Shown here: piece by piece, positions 8,042 to 14,143 of the stretch
How the letters are laid out: each line of letters begins with the position of its first letter
How positions within the stretch are numbered: position 1 is the stretch's first letter
NCBI GenBank assembly: GCA_034663635.1
Contig: JAXDJH010000028.1
Coordinates: 1-18,767 of the forward strand
DNA length: 18,767 bases
Origin: JAXDJH01 sp034663635
GTDB taxonomy: Bacteria; Actinomycetota; CADDZG01; WHSQ01
Reading direction: 5' to 3'
The notes under the pieces: generated by a model
Seen by the model: the letters and a program-made list of their open reading frames with translations, nothing else
What the model was told of the DNA's origin: nothing
Databases searched by the model: none
Position numbers and translations under genes: made by a program

Positions 8042-8442
8042 TCCTGGGGATCGACCCGGGCACCCGACGCGTCGGGCTTGCAGTGGCCGATACCGAAACA
8101 AGGTTCGCTCGTCCGCTCGAGGTGATCGACTCGCGCGAGATAGATCCACTGGAGCGGATAGTCGAAGTCGTCCGGTCGATGGAGGTCGAGCTGGTTGTGG
8201 TGGGTCGCCCGATCGCTTTATCCGGCCGCCCCGAGCGAGCGGTGGAGGATCTGAAACCTTTCGTCGAGGCCTTGCGAGAATCGCTGTCTGTCGAAGTTCG
8301 TGAGTTCGACGAGCGCCTAAGCACGGTGGTTGCGGAAGCCGGGCTCCGGGCGTCTGGAGCGGGGCGCAAGGCGCGCGCCGCATTGAAGGATGCGGTCGCC
8401 GCTCAGGTGATGTTGCAGAACTATCTGGATACTGAGCGATGA
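8038..8442 (+). CDS. ruvX: RuvX/YqgF family RNase H-fold nuclease (pre-16S rRNA processing, putative resolvase)
   Basis: A 134-residue RNase H-fold protein of the YqgF family, linked to maturation of the 5' end of 16S rRNA and originally proposed as a Holliday junction resolvase. The candidate metal-binding acidic residues are present: Asp6 in MILGIDPGTRRVG, Glu92 in FDERLST, and Asp118 in ALKDAVAAQVMLQ. The length is typical. Both ends overlap neighbours: its ATG at 8038 overlaps the alaS stop and its TGA at 8440 overlaps the mltG start, so translation of alaS, ruvX and mltG is probably coupled. The alaS-ruvX-mltG order is conserved in actinobacteria. Confidence 0.93.
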   Translation: MILGIDPGTRRVGLAVADTETRFARPLEVIDSREIDPLERIVEVVRSMEVELVVVGRPIALSGRPERAVEDLKPFVEALRESLSVEVREFDERLSTVVAEAGLRASGAGRKARAALKDAVAAQVMLQNYLDTER

Positions 8443-9479
8443 GCCTGACCCGGCGCGGCAAGATCGTCGCGTTCCTCGCCACCGTCGCTCTTCTCATCGC
8501 GGTTCCGGCCGGTGCGGGATACGTCTATCTGAAATCGGTGGGCTTTTACGGATCGAGCGATCCGGGCCCCGTAGTCGAGATCGTCATCCCGAAGGGCGCG
8601 GGTACAGAAACCATCGGGAAAATCCTCGAATCCAAAGGCGTCATCAAGTCGTCCTTCGGATTCAAGCTCGCAACGATCTTCGGTGGAGGCGTCGAAGACG
8701 TCCAGGCAGGGCGCTATCAGATCCACACCGGTCTGACCGCCCGCGACGCGCTCGATGCGCTGACGGGCGAAGGTCCGATGTCCGACGAGTTCGTCACCGT
8801 TACCTTCCCCGAGGGGTCCTGGCTGACGGATTTCGCCGACCGATTGGACGACAAGACCGACCTGTCCGGGCAGAAGTTCTTGGACCTCGTTACTTCGGGA
8901 GAGATCGAGTCGGGTCTCAGGCCGAAGGGTATCGACACTCTGGAGGGGTTGTTGTTCCCCTCCACCTACCAGATCATCGACCGCGACGACGAGGTCACGG
9001 TCGCCGAACGCCTCGTTCGCGAGATGGAGGACCAAGCGGCCGAGATCGGATTGGAAGAAAAGGCGGGATCGCTAGGAGTGACCCCTTACGAAGCGATCAT
9101 CATCGCCTCGATGATCGAAGGGGAAGCGAGCATCCCGGAGGATCGAGACAAGATCGCGCGCGTTATCTACAACCGCTTGGACCAGGGGATCGCTTTGGGC
9201 ATCGACGCGACCATCCTCTACGCGCTTGGCGAACACAAAACCGAATTGTCGGGGCCCGACCTCGAGATCGATTCCCCGTACAACACTCGCATCGTTGCCG
9301 GTCTGCCACCGACTCCGATCGGCGCTCCCGGCAAAGCCTCGCTCGAGGCGGCCGTTGCACCCGCGGACGGGGACTGGCTCTATTACGTTCTCGCCGATTG
9401 CGATGGGCATCATGCCTTCAGCGTCGAATACAACGACTTCCTCGCCGACAAGCGCGCTTATCAAGCTTTGGATTGTTGA
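8439..9479 (+). CDS. mltG: Endolytic murein transglycosylase MltG (YceG-like)
   Basis: MltG cuts nascent glycan strands at the outer face of the membrane and helps set glycan length. The 346-residue protein has a short basic N-terminus, one membrane helix at about residues 9-28, a LysM-like region (about 45-110, VVEIVIPKGAGTETIGKIL), and the YceG catalytic domain from about 165. Key segments are LEGLLFPSTYQI, the catalytic Glu227 within IIASMIEGEAS, ARVIYNRLDQG, SPYNTRIVAGLPPTPIGAPG, and DGHHAFSVEYNDF near the end. Its start overlaps the ruvX stop (ATGA) and its stop overlaps the aroE start (TGATG). There is no long cytoplasmic extension as in Streptomyces homologues. Confidence 0.94.
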   Translation: MSLTRRGKIVAFLATVALLIAVPAGAGYVYLKSVGFYGSSDPGPVVEIVIPKGAGTETIGKILESKGVIKSSFGFKLATIFGGGVEDVQAGRYQIHTGLTARDALDALTGEGPMSDEFVTVTFPEGSWLTDFADRLDDKTDLSGQKFLDLVTSGEIESGLRPKGIDTLEGLLFPSTYQIIDRDDEVTVAERLVREMEDQAAEIGLEEKAGSLGVTPYEAIIIASMIEGEASIPEDRDKIARVIYNRLDQGIALGIDATILYALGEHKTELSGPDLEIDSPYNTRIVAGLPPTPIGAPGKASLEAAVAPADGDWLYYVLADCDGHHAFSVEYNDFLADKRAYQALDC

Positions 9480-10306
9480 TGCGACGATCCGCTTCGTTCC
9501 TGGGTGTTCTCGGATGGCCACTCGAACACACACTCTCTCCCGCGATCCAGAATGTCGCGCTAAGGCGACTGGGTTTGGATTGGGTCTACCTGGCGTTCCC
9601 CGTTCCTCCCGAGTCACTGCGCGAAGCGGTGGAAGGTTTGCGCGCTCTCGGCGCTGTCGGAGCCAACGTCACGATGCCTCACAAGGAATCGATAGTGGAG
9701 TACCTCGACGCGCTATCGGGAGATGCTCGGACGATCGGCGCCGTCAACACGATCCAAAGGGTGGGTGACGAATTCATCGGACACAACACCGACGTCGATG
9801 GATTCGCCGAGTTCGTCGCCGGTGACGCGGGTATCGACGTAACTGAAGGGACTTCCTTGGTGTTGGGGGCCGGCGGCGCAGCCCGCGCAGTGGTGAAGGC
9901 GTTGGAGACTCTCGGGGCGAAGGAGATCGTCGTCACGGCTCGGGATCCGGAGAAAGCGTCGACGATCGCGGAGATGTTTGCCGGCGTTAAGACCGCGGCG
10001 TGGCCATCGAGCCGATCAGATGCCGAGCCTTTCAAACTGATAGTCAACGCGACGCCGTTGGGGATGGGAGGGGAGGACGTTCTGCCCGAGGTCGAGTTTC
10101 GGGCCGATCAGGCGATCGTCGATCTCGTTTACGACCCCCCGAGCACGCCCGTCGTCGAGCGGGCCCGGGCGGCGGGGGCCGAGGCCTGGAGCGGGGTGGG
10201 GATGCTGGTGAGGCAGGCCGCCGCCTCCCTGAAGATATGGACGGGGCAGGATCCACCTCTGGAGGCGATGTCCGCGGCGGCTCTCCACGCACTCGGCCGC
10301 CGCTAG
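9479..10306 (+). CDS. aroE: Shikimate dehydrogenase
   Basis: AroE reduces 3-dehydroshikimate to shikimate with NADPH in aromatic amino acid synthesis. The 275-residue protein has the substrate-binding LSPAIQN at residues 19-25, the catalytic Lys69 in NVTMPHK, Asn90 in GAVNT, and catalytic Asp105 in GHNTDVDGF. The Rossmann Gly-rich loop is LVLGAGGAARAVVKAL (about 127-142), and the C-terminal helix carries GVGMLVRQAAASLKIWTG. I use the ATG at 9479, which overlaps the mltG stop as TGATG; the frame is open further upstream but would run into mltG and add no conserved sequence. It closes the housekeeping block; the next gene follows a 108-base gap. Confidence 0.95.
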   Translation: MRRSASFLGVLGWPLEHTLSPAIQNVALRRLGLDWVYLAFPVPPESLREAVEGLRALGAVGANVTMPHKESIVEYLDALSGDARTIGAVNTIQRVGDEFIGHNTDVDGFAEFVAGDAGIDVTEGTSLVLGAGGAARAVVKALETLGAKEIVVTARDPEKASTIAEMFAGVKTAAWPSSRSDAEPFKLIVNATPLGMGGEDVLPEVEFRADQAIVDLVYDPPSTPVVERARAAGAEAWSGVGMLVRQAAASLKIWTGQDPPLEAMSAAALHALGRR

Positions 10307-10333
10307 TCCATTCCAGAAACTCGGACAACCGGC

Positions 10334-10361
10334 TCAACTCGGCTAACGGGGTTGCCGAAAA
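10334..10361 (+). promoter_or_regulatory. Possible sigma-28/WhiG-like promoter for the GTPase operon
   Basis: GCCGAAAA at 10354-10361 matches seven of eight bases of the flagellar-type -10 consensus GCCGATAA. The -35 candidate TCAACTCG at 10334-10341, 12 bases upstream, is poor (four of eight against TAAAGTTT). Transcription would start near 10368, giving a leader of about 47 bases before the first gene. The call rests on the -10 match and on similar sites upstream of pilB and the second pilin. Confidence 0.3.
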
Positions 10362-10401
10362 TGTCTACACAGGGGCAGGCTTAGTAACCCAACGGATCTA
10401 T

Positions 10402-10408
10402 GAGGAGG
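10402..10408 (+). promoter_or_regulatory. Ribosome-binding site deciding the Roadblock gene start
   Basis: GAGGAGG at 10402-10408 lies six bases before the ATG at 10415. An upstream in-frame ATG at 10400 overlaps this site and has none of its own, so 10415 is the likely start. Confidence 0.75.
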
Positions 10409-10414
10409 ACCCCA

Positions 10415-10963
10415 ATGACGAAGGCCGACCTGCTCGCCGCAGCGCTCGACGATTTTCTTGCCGTTTCACCCGATGTCGAGGCGGCGGCGATCGTGAGCGC
10501 GGACGGGCTTCCCATGGCGTCTGCACTACCACCGTACGTGGAAGAAGACAGGCTCGCAGCTATGAGCGCTGCGTTGCTGACCCTCGGTGAGCGCGCCGCG
10601 GATGGACTCGGCAAGGGCGAGCTGGCCCAGGTATTCGTCGAAGGAGACAACGGATACGTGGTTCTCATGTCGGCCGGACACGACGCCGTCCTCGTCGCCG
10701 TGACTTCCAGGGACACCAAAGTGGGTCTGGTTCTCTTCGAGATGCGGAAGGCCGCGCAGCAGGTCCAGAAAGTCATGGACGAGCCGTCTCCCAGCCACGA
10801 TCACGAGCACAACACTGAGGAAGCTCAGGTAGTGACCGCTTACGAAGGCGAGCCGGCCGTCTCCGGCTATCAGGACGATCAAGCTGCACCGGCGGGTCCC
10901 GTGCGCACTCCGGAGCCCACGCCAGCCGCCGAGACCGAGTCCTCGCTGCCGAGCTGGCAGTAG
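10415..10963 (+). CDS. Roadblock/LC7-domain protein (MglB/CvnB-like GTPase regulator)
   Basis: A 182-residue soluble protein. Residues 1-121 match the Roadblock/LC7 pattern: an N-terminal helix (MTKADLLAAALDDFLA), strand VEAAAIVSADGLPMASALP, a helix with AAMSAALLTLGERAADGLGKGE, then strands AQVFVEGDNGYVVLMSAG and AVLVAVTSRDTKVGLVLFEMRKAAQ. Such proteins dimerise and act as activating or scaffolding partners of small Ras-like GTPases, for example MglB with MglA or CvnB with CvnD. The last 60 residues are His-, Glu- and Pro-rich, probably disordered, and end in the tryptophan-containing tail SLPSWQ. It opens a four-gene set with a DUF4388 protein and a GTPase, so the GTPase at 12386 is its likely partner. 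The partner assignment is inference from context. Confidence 0.88.
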   Translation: MTKADLLAAALDDFLAVSPDVEAAAIVSADGLPMASALPPYVEEDRLAAMSAALLTLGERAADGLGKGELAQVFVEGDNGYVVLMSAGHDAVLVAVTSRDTKVGLVLFEMRKAAQQVQKVMDEPSPSHDHEHNTEEAQVVTAYEGEPAVSGYQDDQAAPAGPVRTPEPTPAAETESSLPSWQ

Positions 10964-10999
10964 GCCGGGACCTCAACGAGGCATTAGGGGAGGCCAAGC

Positions 11000-12358
11000 A
11001 TGCTCAAGGGAACACTCGACGACTTCACGCTGCCGGACATCTTCCGGTTGATGTCGTTGTCCAAGAAGACGGGCTCGCTGGCCGTCGAGCGTTCCGCGGG
11101 CCAAGGCAAGGTTTACTTCAGAGACGGCGAGGTTTACTTCGCCGAGTCCAGCCTTTCGAGAGAGCCACTGGGCCAGAAGCTCGTTTCGATGAAGAAGATC
11201 ACCGAGAGCCAGTTGCGCAAGGCGCTCGACAAGAACGCCGACACGAAGACACGTATCGGACAGATCCTTTTAGACGATGGCCTCGTCAATGAGGGAGACA
11301 TCCAGGCTGCCCTGCGAGCTCAGATCGAGGATGCAGCATTCGACCTTCTGCGCTGGGAGCTGGGCGAGTTCCTGTGGGAGCCGGGCGTCGAGATCGAGCC
11401 CGAGGTCCCGATATTCGTTTCGGTAGAGAACCTCATCATGGAGGCGTCCAGGCGCCTCGACGAGCTGGAAGTCATCCAGCGCAAGATCCCTTCGACGGAG
11501 ACCATCCTCGCGATGGCCGCCAATCCGCCACAGGGAGCCGTCGAGATCAACATCCAGCCGGAGGAATGGCGCATCCTCGTTCTCGTCAACGGTCAGCGCT
11601 CGGTGAGCGAGATCGCCGATGCGATGGAGATGGACGATTTCGCGGCGATGAAAACGCTCTACGGCCTCGTCTCCGCCGGACTGATCGAGGTTCCAGGACA
11701 CGAGAGCCAGTACGAAGAGGTCGAGGAGGAAGTCGAAGAGGACGAGCCCCAGGCCGAAGCACAGGTCGAAACCCCGGCCGATGCGGTCGAAGCCGAAGAG
11801 ACAGGGGGCCAGGCCTTTCCCGAGCCGGAGCCGGTTCCAGAGGCCGAGGCCGAGCCCGAGCCGGTCGCCCAGGCCGAGCCCGAGCAGGCCGCACAGCAAG
11901 AGCCTGAGGTGCCGGTCGAGCAGTTCGACGCTCCGGCCCCCGGCGATCTGATCTCACAAGTACCGGAAGTCGACGAGATGCCGACGGAAGCGGAGCTCGC
12001 TGCCGAGATGGGGCTTGCGCCCGCCGTTGAGGAGCCCGCTCCCCGAGAAGCCGAAGCGCCCCCGTTCCCGGAACCGGTTTCCGCGAACGAGCCGGGTGCT
12101 CCGGACATCCCGGTCAGCTCCGAGCCCTCGGGTGAAGCCCCTCAGGTGGATCGCATCGCTGCGGTTCGTGAACTCGCCGGACTGTTCAGCGAGGGCGAAG
12201 ACTCTGGAAGCAAGAGGGAAGCACCTCGCGCGTTCGGGGATGGTGGGGAATCGCCGGGTGACTCGGACGATGCCGATGGTCGTAAGCGGGTCGAGGATGA
12301 CGATCAAGTCACCCGCGGGTTGATCTCTCGCCTGATCGACGGCGTCAAAGGTCTGTAA
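11000..12358 (+). CDS. DUF4388 (PATAN-like) protein with tandem MshEN-like motif and long acidic linker
   Basis: A 452-residue protein. Residues 2-50 (LKGTLDDFTLPDIFRLMSLSK onwards, to GKVYFRDGEVYFAES) are the DUF4388 start, a domain common in bacterial signalling and motility adaptors. Residues 56-108 hold two copies of a motif beginning LGQKLVSMKKITESQL and RIGQILLDDGLVNEGDI, with the LG/IG pairs 29 residues apart, as in MshEN domains of pilus ATPases. A winged-helix-like region follows (about 180-232). Residues 235-435 are a Glu-, Pro- and Ala-rich, probably disordered linker. The protein ends in the amphipathic helix GLISRLIDGVKGL (440-452). GGGGAGG before ATG 11000 is a strong ribosome-binding site. 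It lies between Roadblock and GTPase genes; I infer an adaptor linking them to pili, and c-di-GMP binding is possible but unproven. Confidence 0.85.
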   Translation: MLKGTLDDFTLPDIFRLMSLSKKTGSLAVERSAGQGKVYFRDGEVYFAESSLSREPLGQKLVSMKKITESQLRKALDKNADTKTRIGQILLDDGLVNEGDIQAALRAQIEDAAFDLLRWELGEFLWEPGVEIEPEVPIFVSVENLIMEASRRLDELEVIQRKIPSTETILAMAANPPQGAVEINIQPEEWRILVLVNGQRSVSEIADAMEMDDFAAMKTLYGLVSAGLIEVPGHESQYEEVEEEVEEDEPQAEAQVETPADAVEAEETGGQAFPEPEPVPEAEAEPEPVAQAEPEQAAQQEPEVPVEQFDAPAPGDLISQVPEVDEMPTEAELAAEMGLAPAVEEPAPREAEAPPFPEPVSANEPGAPDIPVSSEPSGEAPQVDRIAAVRELAGLFSEGEDSGSKREAPRAFGDGGESPGDSDDADGRKRVEDDDQVTRGLISRLIDGVKGL

Positions 12359-12385
12359 AACGAACCTCGAAGGGACCACTCAATC

Positions 12386-12997
12386 ATGACGACGCGGGCC
12401 AAGATGGTTCGGAGGAAGCGAGCCACCTCAGGCAAGGTTTCGCGACCTCTGAAGATCGTCATCACCGGGCCATTCGCCGCGGGGAAGACGACTCTGATCA
12501 AGACGATCAGTGAAGTCGCCATCGTGGGAACCGAGCGCGACGTGACCGACGAAACGAAGTCGGTCAAACAACGAACGACCGTAGCTATGGATTTCGGCCG
12601 CATCACTTTCGCGGAGGACCTTTCTTTGTTCCTCTTCGGAACTCCCGGCCAGCGCAGATTCGAAGTGATGTGGGAGATCTTGTCCGAGGGCATGATCGGC
12701 TTCATCTGTCTCGTGAACGCGGCCGATCAACGTTCGGTCGAAGAGGCTTCTCACATACTCGACCAGTTCCGTAAGTACGCCGACGTCCCGTACGTGATCG
12801 GGGTCTCCCACCTAGATGAGGTCTCCGAGACGCCCGAAGAGGTTTATTCGCGGGTACGCCAGACGCTTGAGGTGCCCGAGACGGTCGAAGTGATCTCCTG
12901 CGACCCCCGCGTAAGGGAAGACGTGAAGGCCCTCATGCTCCACATACTCATGGGGGTGCTCGGTAGGCTCGAGCAGTCTTCCGCGGTGGCCGGCTAA
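12386..12997 (+). CDS. Small Ras-like GTPase (MglA/CvnD-like, COG2229 type)
   Basis: A 203-residue GTP-binding protein. A basic N-terminal tail (residues 1-20, MVRRKRATSGK) precedes the P-loop GPFAAGKTT at 28-36. Thr64/Thr65 in KQRTTVAMDFG are the likely switch I threonines. The G3 motif is GTPGQ at 85-89, without the usual Asp but with the Gln, and the G4 position is SHLDE at 141-145 in place of NKxD. SCDPR at 171-175 is the G5 position. The GTPGQ form is seen in the conservon GTPases of actinobacteria. The product would be a cytoplasmic switch, probably regulated by the Roadblock protein two genes upstream. AAGGGA ten bases before ATG 12386 is the ribosome-binding site. Control of pilus position or polarity is inferred from adjacency to pilBTC. 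Confidence 0.9.
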   Translation: MTTRAKMVRRKRATSGKVSRPLKIVITGPFAAGKTTLIKTISEVAIVGTERDVTDETKSVKQRTTVAMDFGRITFAEDLSLFLFGTPGQRRFEVMWEILSEGMIGFICLVNAADQRSVEEASHILDQFRKYADVPYVIGVSHLDEVSETPEEVYSRVRQTLEVPETVEVISCDPRVREDVKALMLHILMGVLGRLEQSSAVAG

Positions 12998-13005
12998 GGG
13001 GAGAA

Positions 13006-14004
13006 ATGATCGGACGCCTGTTCCGGCGGATCTTCCGCCGTCGCTCGAGGGGTCCCACGATCGAATGGCGTACCGCGCCCACCGTTTCGGCGGCGCCTCC
13101 GCCTCAACCGAGCCCGGCCCCCGAGTCCATCGCACCTGTCCAACTCACTCCGCAGGCCATCGCGCCGGTCGCGCCTGTGGTCCTGGTCCCCCCTGCCCCC
13201 GCCCCGCCGGCCGCGCCTTTTGTGACCCGGCCGGTCGCTGCGGAGTCACAACGGAGGTCAGACGACCGCAGAGCGACCGACCGGAGAGCAAGCGATCGCC
13301 GTGCGGGCGATCGCCGAGCCCAGGAGCGACGGACGGGGGACCGCCGAGACCTCGAGCGGGATCAGCCGGGTCCTGCGCCCGACCCGTCCCTCATCCAGAA
13401 GATCATCGGAGGCGAACGAGCGATCAAACGCCCCGTGATCGCGCCGGAGCCGTCCACGCCGTGGGGCGCTCCACCAGAACGGGCCGAGCCGTCCCGGAGC
13501 GCGCCGCCGGAGCGGGTAGCGCCCGCAGCCAGAGCCTCGGAACCGGTCGCCCCGAGCGTGCTGACTCCGGAGCCCGAGCCCCTGGTCGCGGCCCCCGCCG
13601 AACCATCGATAGTCCAGAAACTCGTGGCGGCCAAATCGGCCCCGGATGGCTCTGTATCGACGCCGCCTCCACCGCCTTCCAACGGCGACTGGGCTGCTCG
13701 CGTTCCCCCCGTGAAAGAGCCGTGGGGCGCTCCTGCAGCCGTGGATACCGCTCCTGCTGCAGTGGTCACCCCCGCGGAGACCGCCCCGGCGGAGGCCCCA
13801 CCAACGGAACTCGCACCCGCGGAGGTCGAGCCCGGCCTTGTGCCCCTGAGCGGCATCGAGGCCCTTGAGCACACCGAACCTGGACGGGTGATCCTCGTCC
13901 TTCAGGACGGGTCGGTCGAAGACGTCCCGGCCGACCCTGAAGTGGCCGAGCGAGCGCGCTACCTCGCGGACAACCTGATAAGGCGCGATCCACCCGCGAG
14001 TTAG
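13006..14004 (+). CDS. Disordered Pro/Ala-rich protein with Asp-Arg-Arg repeats; function unknown
   Basis: I do not recognise this 332-residue protein. It starts with a strongly basic amphipathic stretch MIGRLFRRIFRRRSR that could touch the membrane. A Pro/Ala-rich segment (24-80) leads into six period-five repeats of the type DRRAx (87-116). Two related modules follow: PSLIQKIIGG (127-136) with PWGAP (152-156), and PSIVQKLVAA (200-209) with PWGAP (239-243). The only part that looks folded is the C-terminus (about 277-326): GLVPLSGIEALEHTEPGRVILVLQDGSVEDVP and a helix to LADNLIRR. GGGGAG before ATG 13006 is the ribosome-binding site; it follows the GTPase stop by eight bases. The frame is supported by GC-rich third positions and continuity. 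A multivalent scaffold for the GTPase system is a guess. Confidence 0.75.
   Translation: MIGRLFRRIFRRRSRGPTIEWRTAPTVSAAPPPQPSPAPESIAPVQLTPQAIAPVAPVVLVPPAPAPPAAPFVTRPVAAESQRRSDDRRATDRRASDRRAGDRRAQERRTGDRRDLERDQPGPAPDPSLIQKIIGGERAIKRPVIAPEPSTPWGAPPERAEPSRSAPPERVAPAARASEPVAPSVLTPEPEPLVAAPAEPSIVQKLVAAKSAPDGSVSTPPPPPSNGDWAARVPPVKEPWGAPAAVDTAPAAVVTPAETAPAEAPPTELAPAEVEPGLVPLSGIEALEHTEPGRVILVLQDGSVEDVPADPEVAERARYLADNLIRRDPPAS
13264..13353 (+). repeat. Six 15-base coding repeats (Asp-Arg-Arg-x-x)
   Basis: Six consecutive 15-base units, typified by GACCGCAGAGCGACC and GATCGCCGAGCCCAG, encode DRRAT, DRRAS, DRRAG, DRRAQ, ERRTG and DRRDL. The period is exact but the DNA units have diverged at third positions, which suggests selection on the protein rather than a fresh DNA expansion. 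Confidence 0.85.
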
Positions 14005-14020
14005 GGGGCAGCTGCCCCCT
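14003..14020. repeat. Perfect 18-base palindrome overlapping a stop codon
   Basis: AGGGGGCAGCTGCCCCCT reads the same on both strands and can form a seven-pair stem with an AGCT loop. It includes the last two bases of the stop codon at 14002-14004. No T-run follows on either side, so it is not a standard intrinsic terminator. It may end or attenuate the GTPase operon transcript, protect its 3' end, or bind a dimeric protein. Confidence 0.6.
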
Positions 14021-14063
14021 CTACGTAACTTCTGTAAAGGGTTGTGATTACTCGCCCCGCCCC

Positions 14064-14090
14064 TTTAGTCTGCCTTCAGGAGGCCGATAA
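14064..14090 (+). promoter_or_regulatory. Probable sigma-28/WhiG-like promoter for pilB
   Basis: GCCGATAA at 14083-14090 is an exact match to the flagellar-type -10 consensus. TTTAGTCT at 14064-14071, exactly 11 bases upstream, matches five of eight bases of TAAAGTTT. It falls in the only gap between the GTPase operon and the pilus motor genes. Transcription would begin near 14097, which fits translation from GTG 14144 with a leader of about 47 bases. Confidence 0.5.
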
Positions 14091-14130
14091 ATCTCTCTAT
14101 GGGGCGAACCAAGGTAAAACCTCCCGCTGA

Positions 14131-14136
14131 TGGAGG
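14131..14136 (+). promoter_or_regulatory. Ribosome-binding site supporting the pilB GTG start
   Basis: TGGAGG at 14131-14136 is seven bases before GTG 14144. The alternative ATG at 14099 has AGGAGG (14078-14083) 15 bases upstream, too far for normal use and overlapping the predicted -10 element. Confidence 0.5.
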
Positions 14137-14143
14137 CGCGAGC

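Noticed and set aside
10341..10357. Hairpin after aroE (GGCTAAC / GTTGCC) as a terminator
   Set aside because: The stem has a bulge and only six pairs, no T-run follows, and it overlaps the candidate -10 element.
13264..13353. Tandem 15-base repeats as a possible CRISPR or DNA satellite
   Set aside because: There are no spacers, the units are adjacent and diverged at third codon positions, and they encode a regular protein repeat.
13065..13868. 267-codon frame in another phase inside the disordered-protein gene
   Set aside because: The +1 frame from 13006 has a good ribosome-binding site, follows the GTPase closely, and has ordered repeats plus a folded-looking C-terminus; the alternative is Arg/Gly/Pro noise.
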